A stretch of DNA of 42,545 nucleotides from the NCBI RefSeq assembly GCF_026241155.1, contig NZ_JAPFGP010000031.1, positions 1 through 42,545 of the forward strand. The letters run 5' to 3'. Made by a program: the position numbers and the translations under genes. Shown in pieces: positions 25,553-33,606 of this stretch. The DNA comes from Paucibacter sp. PLA-PC-4. Its GTDB lineage: Bacteria; Pseudomonadota; Gammaproteobacteria; Burkholderiales; Burkholderiaceae_C. The notes under the pieces were generated by a model. The model did not search any database and was not told the DNA's origin. It worked only from the letters and a program-made list of their open reading frames with translations. Numbering within the stretch: position 1 is the stretch's first letter; the number at the start of each line of letters is the position of its first letter.

Positions 25553-26172
25553 GCGTGTTCCGGAAATATGAAGGGTAGATGAACGAAGATTGCCGGGTCC
25601 AGGTGCTCGGCATCGACCGATGTCTGCCCGCCGTTGGCAAATGGGGGAAGTGCGTAACGGATCCACGCAACACAGTCGCGATTTCGCCAGTGGCCGGCTG
25701 CGCCGAGCAAAGCCTGACCTTCTATGGCGTAGCCGTGAGGCAGTGGATGCAATCGGACTTCGGCTACCTGATGGCCACGTGGCGGAAGCCGCAGCAATCG
25801 TAGATAGGCATCCTCCCCAATGGCAGTGATCCATTGGCTGCGGTGAGACTTGTTTAGATTGCGTCTGACACTGTCGCGCCCCGAGTGCAGTGCGACTGCA
25901 GCCAAAACGCGTGACATTTCCGGTCGGGACAGCAGCGAAATTCGCTGAGCCGAACGGGTCAGCTGCGACAGAGACGGCCAGCGCAGCATGAAGGCGTCTC
26001 GCAGCGCATCGTCGAGTGCTTTGCCGTGCACCGACTCGCCATTGCCCAGCCCGAGCCCACCACACAAGCCTCGTATCCAGTCGGGATGTACTTGGTCGGC
26101 AATGCTTGCTGTCTTCGATCTGGCTGCCGAGAGAAGCCGTTCAACCAGCGCAACTCCAGTGTCTGGTGTCAT
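25498..26172 (-). CDS. hrpB4: HrpB4-like sorting-platform protein (SctK)
   Basis: The protein has about 224 residues from ATG 26172, which overlaps the hrcJ stop (ATGA). It lies between hrcJ and hrcL, as hrpB4 does in Hrp2 clusters. It contains [22 protein letters not shown] and an aromatic C-terminal end ([21 protein letters not shown]), consistent with SctK-type proteins that connect HrcQ to the inner-membrane ring. Similarity within the family is weak, so position is the main evidence. Confidence 0.8.
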   Translation of the reverse strand: MTPDTGVALVERLLSAARSKTASIADQVHPDWIRGLCGGLGLGNGESVHGKALDDALRDAFMLRWPSLSQLTRSAQRISLLSRPEMSRVLAAVALHSGRDSVRRNLNKSHRSQWITAIGEDAYLRLLRLPPRGHQVAEVRLHPLPHGYAIEGQALLGAAGHWRNRDCVAWIRYALPPFANGGQTSVDAEHLDPAIFVHLPFIFPEHAWLFGSDMERTLSALTAT

Positions 26173-26975
26173 GGCTGGCGGGCGTCTGCACGGGTTGCAG
26201 CCTGCCACAGGGACCGCAGTTGGCTACGAAAGCGGTAGGCGGCGAAGCCGGCTCCACTGAGAACGCAAAGGGTGATCGCCAATAGGATGGCCGTGCGACT
26301 GCCATTGCTGCCCCGGCGACCGTTGACCCCAGCTCCCGTGGTAGCCGGCGCCGATGGCGCAAGCGTGACGCTCACATTCTCGTAGGTCAATCCCTCGACG
26401 CTGCGTAGCACCAAGTTCTTCACTGCCGGTGTCAGCGTGGCAACATTAGTGTCGAAGCGATGCTTGATAAAGACCGAAGCGCTGGACGGCTTCACCTGAT
26501 CGGCAAGCGGATCGTTGTTCGGCAGCACGATATGGACCCGTGCGGTGATCACGCCTTCGATGGAGGAAAGCGTCTGCTCAAGTTCCTGAGAAACGCCGTA
26601 CATGAAGCGGACTCTCTCCTCAGTTGGCGTCGAGATCAGCCCCTCCTTCTTGAACATCTCGCCAAGGTTGGAGCGCCTTTCGGAGGGTAGTCCATTGGCG
26701 CGAAGCACGGACAGTGCGCTGCCCAGATCTTCTGACTCGACCGCTAGATTCCAGGTCTTTCCATCGGGGCTGGATTTCTCGGCTGACAGATCGGCCTGCA
26801 ACAGCACTTCCAGCATCTCATTGGCGTTTTCCTCAGTGAGCTTGGTGTATACGTTCTCTTTGCACGCAGAGAGGATCAATGCGGCAAGAATCGGAACAAG
26901 CAAAGCAGTGGCGCGATGGCGGCTGGTGGAGGCGGTGATCATGGCGAATTTGCGGCACTTGGACGTGCGCGTCAC
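26169..26975 (-). CDS. hrcJ: T3SS inner-ring lipoprotein HrcJ (SctJ)
   Basis: The 268-residue YscJ/FliF protein has a lipobox LILSAC with Cys38, two ring-building motif domains ([19 protein letters not shown]; then [26 protein letters not shown]), and a C-terminal membrane helix (about 228-246). It forms the periplasmic inner ring with HrcD. GTG 26975 overlaps the hrpB2 stop (GTGA); ATG 26942 is an alternative start. Confidence 0.95.
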   Translation of the reverse strand: MTRTSKCRKFAMITASTSRHRATALLVPILAALILSACKENVYTKLTEENANEMLEVLLQADLSAEKSSPDGKTWNLAVESEDLGSALSVLRANGLPSERRSNLGEMFKKEGLISTPTEERVRFMYGVSQELEQTLSSIEGVITARVHIVLPNNDPLADQVKPSSASVFIKHRFDTNVATLTPAVKNLVLRSVEGLTYENVSVTLAPSAPATTGAGVNGRRGSNGSRTAILLAITLCVLSGAGFAAYRFRSQLRSLWQAATRADARQP

Positions 26976-27361
26976 TGGTTCTTGAGCAAGCTGTTGAAGG
27001 AGTCGCTGGACTTCTTGGTGACTGTGGTTGCAAGGCTCAGTCGGGTCGTGGTCATGGCCATCTCGTGCGTGAGCTGAATATTGGCCGCTGTGACCTCGGC
27101 GACGCTCATGTGCGGGGCTGCATCGCTGAACGATTGCATGCGCTGCTCCATGCTGTGAATTCGATCTTGCTCCCCTTGCAGAAGTCGGGTGGCGTCATGG
27201 ACCTCGGTATTTGCGGGCGATGCGGCAGGTCCGCCATTCATGAGTGCTGCAAAGCGATCGGCGGCGGCAGGGTCGCCAACAGGCTTGACAGTTTCCTTGG
27301 TCAGCATTTCCGCCGAAACGCGGGCAGCGTCGGCGGGCAGGGCGGTGGGGAGCGGCGTCAT
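26972..27361 (-). CDS. hrpB2: HrpB2-like inner-rod protein (SctI)
   Basis: This 129-residue protein ends in a helix with [40 protein letters not shown], closely resembling the conserved HrpB2 end that finishes LMKNQ. HrpB2 is an early secreted rod component needed for pilus formation, and the C-terminal residues are essential in Xanthomonas. The N-terminal half is loose. ATG 27361 is the family-like start. It lies 22 nt after hrpB1. Confidence 0.9.
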   Translation of the reverse strand: MTPLPTALPADAARVSAEMLTKETVKPVGDPAAADRFAALMNGGPAASPANTEVHDATRLLQGEQDRIHSMEQRMQSFSDAAPHMSVAEVTAANIQLTHEMAMTTTRLSLATTVTKKSSDSFNSLLKNQ

Positions 27362-27383
27362 ACAGTGAACTTCAGCGTTAGGT

Positions 27384-27854
27384 TCAGCAGGACAGACCCG
27401 CAATGGGCTGTCGATTTAAATGATGCGATTCAGAAACGGAGGCGCTAGTCGCGGCTTCCTCAAGTCCATGGAAGGCGGTGCCGGAGGCAGCGGCGATGAC
27501 CTTCAAAATCTCGGTGGAGGCAGAGTCGAGTGGCAGCGCTAGGGTCTCATGCACATAGGCCTGCCAGAGGCTGTCGCGCTGCACATGTAGGCAATAGGCC
27601 AATAGCGCTTTGATAATGGCGTGGCCGGGATGTTCGTGATCGATCCGTTCCAGGGTGGTGCGCGCTCCGGCACTGTCACCTTGTTGCAGCATCACCCAGG
27701 CGCGCATGGCAGCAATTTCCGGCTGACCAGGCCTCAGTTGAGCCATCAGTTCCAACAGAACGGCGCGCTCGTTCACGGCGTTGATCTCTCCGGCGACCTG
27801 GAGCACTGCTGCGAATAGTTGGGTCAGCCACGCGGGAGCGGTGGATGGAGTCAT
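27384..27854 (-). CDS. hrpB1: HrpB1/HrpK-family TPR protein
   Basis: This 156-residue cytoplasmic or periplasm-associated protein has TPR-like helices (VNERAVLLELMAQLRPGQPEIAAMRAWVMLQQGDSAGARTTLERI) typical of HrpB1/HrpK. HrpB1 in Xanthomonas is reported to bind peptidoglycan and aid assembly of the outer apparatus. It precedes hrpB2 as in other Hrp2 operons. Two strong hairpins lie just upstream, after the pilin-like gene. Confidence 0.88.
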   Translation of the reverse strand: MTPSTAPAWLTQLFAAVLQVAGEINAVNERAVLLELMAQLRPGQPEIAAMRAWVMLQQGDSAGARTTLERIDHEHPGHAIIKALLAYCLHVQRDSLWQAYVHETLALPLDSASTEILKVIAAASGTAFHGLEEAATSASVSESHHLNRQPIAGLSC

Positions 27855-27875
27855 GAAAGATCCTGTTGAGTGAGG

Positions 27876-27893
27876 CCGTGGCATGCGCCACGG
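27876..27893 (-). other. Intercistronic hairpin 2 after the pilin-like gene
   Basis: CCGTGGC-ATGC-GCCACGG is a perfect 7-bp stem with a 4-nt loop, placed just before hrpB1. With the neighbouring hairpin it probably stabilises the upstream pilin-like message or partly stops transcription. No T-run follows on the minus strand. Confidence 0.55.
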
Positions 27894-27911
27894 TCGGGTG
27901 TCTGTGCCGCA

Positions 27912-27934
27912 GGGAACGGGGGCCCACCGTTCCC
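27912..27934 (-). other. Intercistronic hairpin 1 after the pilin-like gene
   Basis: GGGAACGG (27912-27919) and CCGTTCCC (27927-27934) form a perfect 8-bp stem with a 7-nt loop, starting 11 nt below the pilin-like stop codon. Such structures are common after highly expressed pilin or needle genes inside operons. Confidence 0.55.
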
Positions 27935-27944
27935 GCGTAAGGCG

Positions 27945-28253
27945 TTAGACCTTGCTGATGTCCTTGCCGAACGTGCCCGTTGCCTCGGAGGCCTTATTTG
28001 CCAGGTCCTTTTGCATGTTCATGATGTTCAGCTTATTGGTCACTTCCATATTGAGCTGGTTCATTTGGGCTGTCTGCTTGAGCGTGTTCTCAGCGGAAGC
28101 TGCAGCCGCTGCCATCGCATCCTGAGCCCCGCCGGCAGCGGTGTTTGCCAATTGCTTGGTGCCGGTATCACCAGCCTGGTTGACGGCAGACTGGCCGCCA
28201 GCATTGACGACATCGGTTTTGAACTTATTTCCCAGAGCGTTGAGGATTTGCAT
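27945..28253 (-). CDS. Probable Hrp pilus/needle subunit (HrpE/HrpY/SctF position)
   Basis: This 102-residue protein is Ala/Asn/Thr/Gln-rich, has no Cys or Trp, and is mainly helical in the second half (LNMEVTNKLNIMNMQKDLANKASEATG). Small size, composition, good ribosome-binding site (AAGGA before ATG 28253) and paired hairpins after the stop fit a secreted filament subunit. The gene order hrcD, small helical protein, then this gene is the same as hrpW-hrpX-hrpY in Ralstonia. Pilin sequences diverge fast, so similarity could not be used directly. Confidence 0.72.
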   Translation of the reverse strand: MQILNALGNKFKTDVVNAGGQSAVNQAGDTGTKQLANTAAGGAQDAMAAAAASAENTLKQTAQMNQLNMEVTNKLNIMNMQKDLANKASEATGTFGKDISKV

Positions 28254-28353
28254 CGTTTTTCCTTAGAGAGATGTGCGCGGTGACCACTTGTGCGCGGTCG
28301 TATCGGCCGCGTGCGGGAGCGGGTCTTGCATTAACTCCAGCGAGAGGGGGGCA

Positions 28354-28623
28354 TCAGCTGTTAGGAACCCCGTGATACTGTCGCCAGGCCAGCTCGATGA
28401 CGTGTCGGGATGCGGCGCAAGCATCGGCTACGAGCTGTGCAAATGCCTTCTCCTCATAGTCCGTGGCGCGCATGCGCATCGAAACTGCACTGGACGCGCA
28501 GTCGGCCAAGTAGCTGTCTAGCTGACGCAGCGCAGCGCCGCTGGCATCACTGCGCAACAGCGCGGGCAAGTCGGCGAGATTGCCAAGAATTTCCTGTGGT
28601 GGTGGTTTCAGTTCTTGTGCCAT
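28354..28623 (-). CDS. Small HrpD6/HrpX(Rs)-like T3SS protein
   Basis: This 89-residue acidic helical protein (SGAALRQLDSYLADCASSAVSMRMRATDYEEKAFAQLV) lies between hrcD and the pilin-like gene, the position of HrpD6 (Xanthomonas) and HrpX (Ralstonia). It may be a pilus-subunit chaperone or export factor. No motif proves this. It starts 23 nt after hrcD, so it is part of the operon. Confidence 0.6.
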   Translation of the reverse strand: MAQELKPPPQEILGNLADLPALLRSDASGAALRQLDSYLADCASSAVSMRMRATDYEEKAFAQLVADACAASRHVIELAWRQYHGVPNS

Positions 28624-28646
28624 ATCGATCTAAAGGGGTGTTGCTT

Positions 28647-29663
28647 TTACCGGGAGACGGTGTTGGCTGACGGGGAGCTGGCGGGATCTGAGGCTCGGTC
28701 CGGGGATGCTGGGGTCAAGACAAGGTGCTTGGTGCCGTTGGTCGACTCGACAATTGACAAGCCGTCGAGCAGCAGCGTCGAGCGCACATCTGCGGAGCGG
28801 GTTGGCGCCGTCTGCACAGGCTCAATTTCCGGCTCGATGCGAACCACCAGGGACGATAGATCGGCCGCGACTCGATCCACCGCTGCCTGAGCAGCGCCGA
28901 CGTCGCTGGTGCGAATGCGGACTGTGAAGACACCTTCTGCGCGGTAGCGAACATCGGCACTCGGGATCCCGAGGCCTTCCCGGATTGCGTCTGCGACCTG
29001 CGCAGCGGTCGAAAGGCGCTGGACCACGGCGTGCTGCCCTCTGCTGCGCTCGATTCCCTGGCTTACTGCTCGGGCCTGGGAGTCGTCGTCCACAAGTCCT
29101 TGCACGACCAGGGTGCTGCCTGCGACGCTCACCAGAAGCTTCGGCAGACCCGCGGCAGCGAGGTCTTGCTGAAGGGCGTCGCGAACCTCCAGCAAAGTGG
29201 GCGGCGGCGGTGCCGAGGCGAAGAGGGAAGAGACAAGCCAGCCCGCTACGCCCAACACAGCGAGTGCGACGGCGATGGCTGACACCAGCCGGGCAGGGGA
29301 TTTCCTCAAGTGACGACAGCCGGCACGCCAATCGAATGTGGCAATCGCGGGGACGGCTGCATCAAGCAGCTCTGTGTCATCGGGCCAAACACTGTCCACA
29401 GGCGCAGCGCATATGACCACGCCGGCGAAGGCGATCGGTGCAGCATGAGTGAGCTTGCGGCGCCCAGCTCGTGGTCCAGCCCAGCGTACATACGCACCGG
29501 TCGCATCGATCACGAGCTCTAGTGGTGCAAAAGTCCAATCGGCGAGCGCAAGGTCGGCGGTGGGATCGGCGCCGATGGAGTAGTGACCATGCGCGAGATC
29601 AACGCTGGCTCCGGCATGTGTGCCAGAGAGTACCCGCAGTCGCAACACCGTCGAGTCGGTCAT
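28647..29663 (-). CDS. hrcD: T3SS inner-membrane ring protein HrcD (SctD)
   Basis: The 338-residue protein has an N-terminal cytoplasmic FHA-like domain (about 5-95; GTHAGASVDLAHGHYSIGADPTADLAL), one membrane helix (about 126-149) and a periplasmic part with BON-like ring-building repeats (about 155-290). It forms the outer inner-membrane ring around HrcJ. It starts 1 nt after hrcC. The C-terminal tail (about 300-338) is Ser/Pro-rich. Confidence 0.88.
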   Translation of the reverse strand: MTDSTVLRLRVLSGTHAGASVDLAHGHYSIGADPTADLALADWTFAPLELVIDATGAYVRWAGPRAGRRKLTHAAPIAFAGVVICAAPVDSVWPDDTELLDAAVPAIATFDWRAGCRHLRKSPARLVSAIAVALAVLGVAGWLVSSLFASAPPPPTLLEVRDALQQDLAAAGLPKLLVSVAGSTLVVQGLVDDDSQARAVSQGIERSRGQHAVVQRLSTAAQVADAIREGLGIPSADVRYRAEGVFTVRIRTSDVGAAQAAVDRVAADLSSLVVRIEPEIEPVQTAPTRSADVRSTLLLDGLSIVESTNGTKHLVLTPASPDRASDPASSPSANTVSR

Positions 29664-29664
29664 G

Positions 29665-31512
29665 TCATGGCGCTCCAGAGGCGCAGCTGTCGCTCAGCCC
29701 CAGTGCCTTTTCCGGGCAGCTCTGATTGGCAGGGGCCGAGGCCGCTGTTTCCGGCTTTGGAGCTGCGGGAGTTGCCGTGGGCGAAGTGTCTACGGAGCTG
29801 GCTGCTTCGGTGGCGCTGGAATGGACTGCTGGCGCTACCAGCGCGGTGTTGGCCGACGAGCGCCGGCCGCCGCTGGGTACGACCTTGGGTGTGATGAGAA
29901 ACAGTCGCTCACTGCGAGCAGTGGTGGTCTCCCGATGCCGGAATGCAGCACCAATCAAAGGCAAACGGGACAGCCCTGGCACAGAGCTGATGCCATTGGT
30001 GTCCGACTGGTGGGAGATTCCGCCCACCAGCAAGCTCTCTCCTTCCCGAATGGTGGCCTCGGTTTCTATTTCGGTCTGCTTCACGACCGGAATTTGGTCG
30101 ACTGAGAGGCGGTCGAAGCTGCCGTCTCGTATGGCCAGAGAAAGTCGAACCTCGCGGTGGTCGTCGAACGCCAGAATCTGCGGCGTGACTTGCAGAGTTG
30201 TTCCGGTCTCTATGGAGAACAGGTTGGCATCCAGATTGCCCGCCACGCGTACGGATGCAACCCGTTTATCTGACATCGTTGCCATGCGGTTGGCGACACC
30301 CAGGACCTTGGGGCGGGCCAGGATTTGTGCCTTGCCATTGCCTTCGAGGGCACGGATGCGGGATATCAACTGAGCGCCGCCGCTACGAATTACTGTGGTG
30401 ATGTTGTTGTCACCCAGGCCGGAGGACGGTGGTGATCCGGGCGAGCCAGGGGACAGGCCGAACTGAACGTTCCTGTTGCTGAAATTGAAGTCGATGCCCA
30501 GTGCGTCGAATTCATCTGCCGTGACGTCGATGATGGTCGCTTCGATCTCCACCAGGTCTTGAGCGACATCGAGTTGGCGGATCAGTGCTTCATACTCAGC
30601 CATTCGGTCCGGAAGGCCGCGCACAATGATCGAGTTTGTCGACTCCTCCGGCTGAAACAACGGACGCTCGGGATCCGAGGGCGGCGCCGCCGGTGCAGCC
30701 GGTGCCGTCTGGTTGTTCGGTGGCGGCGTAGTCACCGGCGGTAGCTTCAGGCCGAAGTTCCCTGCAGCGGCAGTTCGTACTTTGTCGGTCGGCCCGGTAA
30801 TCGCTGTAATGGCACTGTTCGTGTCTGTGGAGCTTGAGCGGTCGGAAGCAGGCGCGAAGACCTCGTTCAAGGTGCGAGCAAGTCCCGGCACCTTGCTGTT
30901 GCCAAAGTGGCGGTCCGCAGCCGAGGCATAGCGCAGCGGGAAGATTCGGATTGATCGCCCGACGCGGTCAGCTCCGTCACGTTCCAGTTGCTCCACCACT
31001 GTGGACACCAATTCGATATGGCGGGGCGGACCATAAGCCAGCAACGTCTGGTTGTTGTCGTCAAAGCGGAGCGGGAAGCGGGCGTCGCCAAGGCCCAACG
31101 ATGCCAGGAGCTGCCGCACCTGCTGTCGGTCGTATCCGCGCATGCGAAAGACCTTGCTTTGCATCGCGCTGGAGGGATAGACGAACAGGGCGGTTCCATC
31201 GAAGTACCAGATCGTGCCGTAGGTGCGCGCGATCGCATTCAAGAACTCTTCGGGCTTCGCATTGAAGTCAGCGTTGACTGTGCCACTCAGTGAGGGGTCA
31301 ACGATCAATGGCAGTCCTTGACTTGCCGCGAAGTCTTGCAGCACCTCGGGCAACTTTTTGTTGGATGCTTGGTAGATGAAGCGTTTGCTGGACAGGCCTG
31401 CGCTCCAGGCCGGATTGAATGCCGTTAGCGTGGCGCTAGCGGCCAGCAGCCAGACAGCGAGATGCGAGCCGTAGGGGCGGCTTTGTGAGATGAGGGCGGA
31501 GAAAGAGCGCAT
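29665..31512 (-). CDS. hrcC: T3SS outer-membrane secretin HrcC (SctC)
   Basis: This 615-residue secretin has a signal peptide (to about residue 27, NPAWSA), N-terminal N0/N1 domains (KLPEVLQDFAASQGLPLIVDPSLSG), a linker rich in Pro/Ala/Thr, and the secretin domain ending with EGESLLVGGISHQSD and VPGLSRLPLIGAAFRHRET. It forms the outer-membrane pore. ATG 31512 is chosen because the PIP box lies inside the longer frame; it leaves an almost leaderless transcript. It is the first gene of an operon of about 12 kb. Confidence 0.93.
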   Translation of the reverse strand: MRSFSALISQSRPYGSHLAVWLLAASATLTAFNPAWSAGLSSKRFIYQASNKKLPEVLQDFAASQGLPLIVDPSLSGTVNADFNAKPEEFLNAIARTYGTIWYFDGTALFVYPSSAMQSKVFRMRGYDRQQVRQLLASLGLGDARFPLRFDDNNQTLLAYGPPRHIELVSTVVEQLERDGADRVGRSIRIFPLRYASAADRHFGNSKVPGLARTLNEVFAPASDRSSSTDTNSAITAITGPTDKVRTAAAGNFGLKLPPVTTPPPNNQTAPAAPAAPPSDPERPLFQPEESTNSIIVRGLPDRMAEYEALIRQLDVAQDLVEIEATIIDVTADEFDALGIDFNFSNRNVQFGLSPGSPGSPPSSGLGDNNITTVIRSGGAQLISRIRALEGNGKAQILARPKVLGVANRMATMSDKRVASVRVAGNLDANLFSIETGTTLQVTPQILAFDDHREVRLSLAIRDGSFDRLSVDQIPVVKQTEIETEATIREGESLLVGGISHQSDTNGISSVPGLSRLPLIGAAFRHRETTTARSERLFLITPKVVPSGGRRSSANTALVAPAVHSSATEAASSVDTSPTATPAAPKPETAASAPANQSCPEKALGLSDSCASGAP

Positions 31513-31519
31513 GGTCGAG

Positions 31520-31581
31520 AGGTTAGGCACCAGACGTCGCGCGTGCGATATGAAACACGAAGCAGTGCGCTGCCGAGCGAA
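31520..31581 (-). promoter_or_regulatory. PIP/hrpII box with -10 for the hrcC operon
   Basis: On the minus strand TTCG (31581-31578), 16 nt, TTCG (31561-31558) gives TTCGC-N15-TTCGT. The -10-like TAACCT (31525-31520) follows at 31 nt, just as in the 998-1059 promoter. Transcription would start at or within a few nt of ATG 31512. Confidence 0.8.
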
Positions 31582-31632
31582 GTCTTGCGTGATTGACACG
31601 TTGGTTTGGTTGCCAGCTGCGGTATCGGCGGC

Positions 31633-31848
31633 TCAGGGCCGCTTGCTATGCCGGCCAAAGTCAGGGTGCGATAGGGGATGGAGGCCAGGCACGGAACTTT
31701 GAAATGTGTGTCTATTCGCCGCCGAGTTCGGCGACTGCTCTACTACCGCCGAATCGATTCTCTTGTGCTGCTTTGCGCCCACGCGTTGACGCCGCATGCC
31801 TTCGTCATTGAGTTTGCCGACCCGTTGGGTGGCGAAGGTGATGTCCAT
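31633..31848 (-). pseudogene. Possible remnant of a HigB/RelE-type toxin gene
   Basis: A minus-strand frame from ATG 31848 gives MDITFATQRVGKLNDEG followed by RRQRVGAKQHKRI, which resembles the start of HigB/RelE-like toxins (usual length about 95). After residue 30 the similarity decays (a later VPG...H fits the LPG...H segment loosely) and the frame stops at 71 residues. No antitoxin gene follows. It sits between the two divergent PIP promoters. The rest of 31513-32013 holds only these promoters. Confidence 0.35.
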
Positions 31849-31925
31849 TTCAGGCCGCCTTCCAGCACAGTTTGTCGACATGGCTTGGCGATGACGCATC
31901 CAGACGGATGCAATGGACCCGGGGA

Positions 31926-31949
31926 TTCGCCAGCACAAGCAGTCCTTCG
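31926..31949 (+). promoter_or_regulatory. PIP box of the SET-domain gene
   Basis: TTCG (31926-31929), 16 nt, TTCG (31946-31949) forms TTCGC-N15-TTCGC, the canonical Xanthomonas form, 64 nt before ATG 32014. A weak -10 (CATTGG at 31984) lies 33 nt downstream. The box overlaps a longer upstream frame, which argues for ATG 32014. Confidence 0.75.
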
Positions 31950-32013
31950 CATAGCTGACGGCTCGGAGAAGCTGCGTGGAGGACATTGGCGTTTTTTCTC
32001 GCCAACTGATTCC

Positions 32014-33393
32014 ATGCGCCGTACGCTCTCCACGCTCAACAGAACTTCGGCCTTGGGGCAGCCATTGGCCGTACCTTCCGGACCCAGTGCATCCAGGCGC
32101 GTCGGTTGGGGTGATGCGGCAGCCTGCCATATGCCGGAAGTCCAGAGCGACGAGTGCGCCAAGGAAGAAGATCAAGACAATGGCTTTGATGTGAGCAGCC
32201 CAGCGGGTGCCTCTGCATTGATTGCCACCTCAGGTGTAGACGATGTTCAGAAGGGGCGAGCCCGTGCCACCTACCGTCGGCTCGCGCCCATCACGAAGGA
32301 GACAGGCGTTAGGCCGACCGACGCGCGCCCGCGGGCTATTTGTCTTGATGACGCCCAGGGCGCCGCACACAATCGATTGTTTGACTGGCTTCGTGCCTGT
32401 GGTGGGGAAGTCGGCGCGATGGCTGTGGGTACCGTGGAGGAGCTTCGTGGTCTGCACGCGGCCGGCTGTCTTTCGGTAGGTGACACCTTGTTGCACGTGC
32501 CGACGGCGCTGCTGGTCGATGTGGACGTGGCCGCTGCGACGGCAATTGGACAGTGCTTGATTGCTGCCGACTCCGGGCTTTCCGAGCGCGCGCTGTTGGC
32601 TGCGTTCTTGCTGACGGCACGCCGAGACGGCGGGTTTTGGAAGCCTTGGGTGGATACGATGCCGCACGATTTCTCCGCACATCCCCTCTTCTATGGGGCC
32701 GCAGAGCTATCGGCGTTGGATGAGTGGTCTGAAGCTCGCTATACGGTGCAAGCAGTTCGTGAGGAGTGTCGCCAAGCTCATGAACGTATCCTCGCTTGTG
32801 CCGTAGACGGTGCTCAGTGGAGCGGTTCAGATTTCGCCTGGGCGTATGCTTGCGTGTTGTCGCGCGCGTTCCGTCGCGATGGACGTGCAGGGTCTAGATT
32901 CGTCATGGTGCCCGTCGCTGATCTGTTCAATCATGAGCAGCACGGGCCGGTCCAGGCCTCCCTACACGCGGGTGGATTTCGAGTTTCCGTCGAAGAGCCG
33001 ATCACGGCAGAACAGCCAATTGCTTTGTGCTATGGGCAGTCACCGAATTCGCTGCTGTTAGCGACCCACGGTTTTTGCTTGCAGGGGAATCCCTGGGACA
33101 CAGCTTCCTTGCCTGTCGGCAATGTGTGTCTGAGCTTGTCGGCGTGTCCCGATGAGGATGCGCTGGCGGATATTCTTGTCAACTTTGACTCCCTCAGTGG
33201 TAAGCGGGCCGCCCTGGTCGCATTTCGAGACGCCTGCCTGATTCGGGCAGAGGTCCTTAGGCGGCGATCGGCAAGTGCGCCGCCCACTGCGGGCGGGCGT
33301 CAGATCGCATCGATCATGGCTGATGAGGTGCGCATCTTGGAGCGTCATGCCGCTTGGGTAGAGCCCCAGCTGGATTCAGGACTTTGCCGATGA
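32014..33393 (+). CDS. SETD3/RuBisCO-LSMT-like SET-domain methyltransferase, predicted type III effector
   Basis: The 459-residue protein has an N terminus rich in Ser, Thr, Arg and Pro (MRRTLSTLNRTSALGQPLA...), fitting a type III export signal. A full SET domain of the eukaryotic RLSMT/SETD3/SETD6 class follows (about 120-365): FDWLRACGGEVG, LLHVPTALL (159-167), FWKPWVDTMPHDF (208-220), VLSRAFR (281-287), VPVADLFNH (299-307) and LCYGQSPNSLLLATHGF (338-354). The key residues N306, H307 and catalytic-type Tyr340 are present. The end (about 370-459) matches the position of the Rubis-subs-bind domain but is short. It should use S-adenosylmethionine to methylate Lys or His in a target protein. 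It is divergent from hrcC with its own PIP box, so it is probably injected into a host cell. Confidence 0.85.
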   Translation: MRRTLSTLNRTSALGQPLAVPSGPSASRRVGWGDAAACHMPEVQSDECAKEEDQDNGFDVSSPAGASALIATSGVDDVQKGRARATYRRLAPITKETGVRPTDARPRAICLDDAQGAAHNRLFDWLRACGGEVGAMAVGTVEELRGLHAAGCLSVGDTLLHVPTALLVDVDVAAATAIGQCLIAADSGLSERALLAAFLLTARRDGGFWKPWVDTMPHDFSAHPLFYGAAELSALDEWSEARYTVQAVREECRQAHERILACAVDGAQWSGSDFAWAYACVLSRAFRRDGRAGSRFVMVPVADLFNHEQHGPVQASLHAGGFRVSVEEPITAEQPIALCYGQSPNSLLLATHGFCLQGNPWDTASLPVGNVCLSLSACPDEDALADILVNFDSLSGKRAALVAFRDACLIRAEVLRRRSASAPPTAGGRQIASIMADEVRILERHAAWVEPQLDSGLCR

Positions 33394-33490
33394 GGGCTTG
33401 GTGCATGGCGCGCTTGCGAACGACGGATGTCGCGACGATGGGCGACTATGAGCATGCGGGTGTTTGAGGCCGGTTGACGGGACCGATGGC

Positions 33491-33518
33491 ACCCGGTGGA
33501 CCGGCGCCGCGGGTGCAA
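33491..33518. terminator. Possible terminator hairpin after the SET gene
   Basis: GCACCCG (about 33491) and CGGGTGC (ending about 33518) form a 7-bp stem with a GC-rich 14-nt loop in the gap between the converging SET and anti-sigma genes. No T-run follows. Nothing else was seen in 33394-33606. Confidence 0.35.
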
Positions 33519-33606
33519 TTCGGGTGATCCAGTCAAGAGCGCTGCATGGATCGGCCTACTGCCTGGCGTTTGAAAACTGCTCGTCTTTGCGACGCAGCCC
33601 GTGCCA

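Noticed and set aside
31678-32013. Upstream extension of the SET-domain frame from 31678.
   Set aside because: The PIP box at 31926-31949 lies inside it and the extra residues are not family-like.
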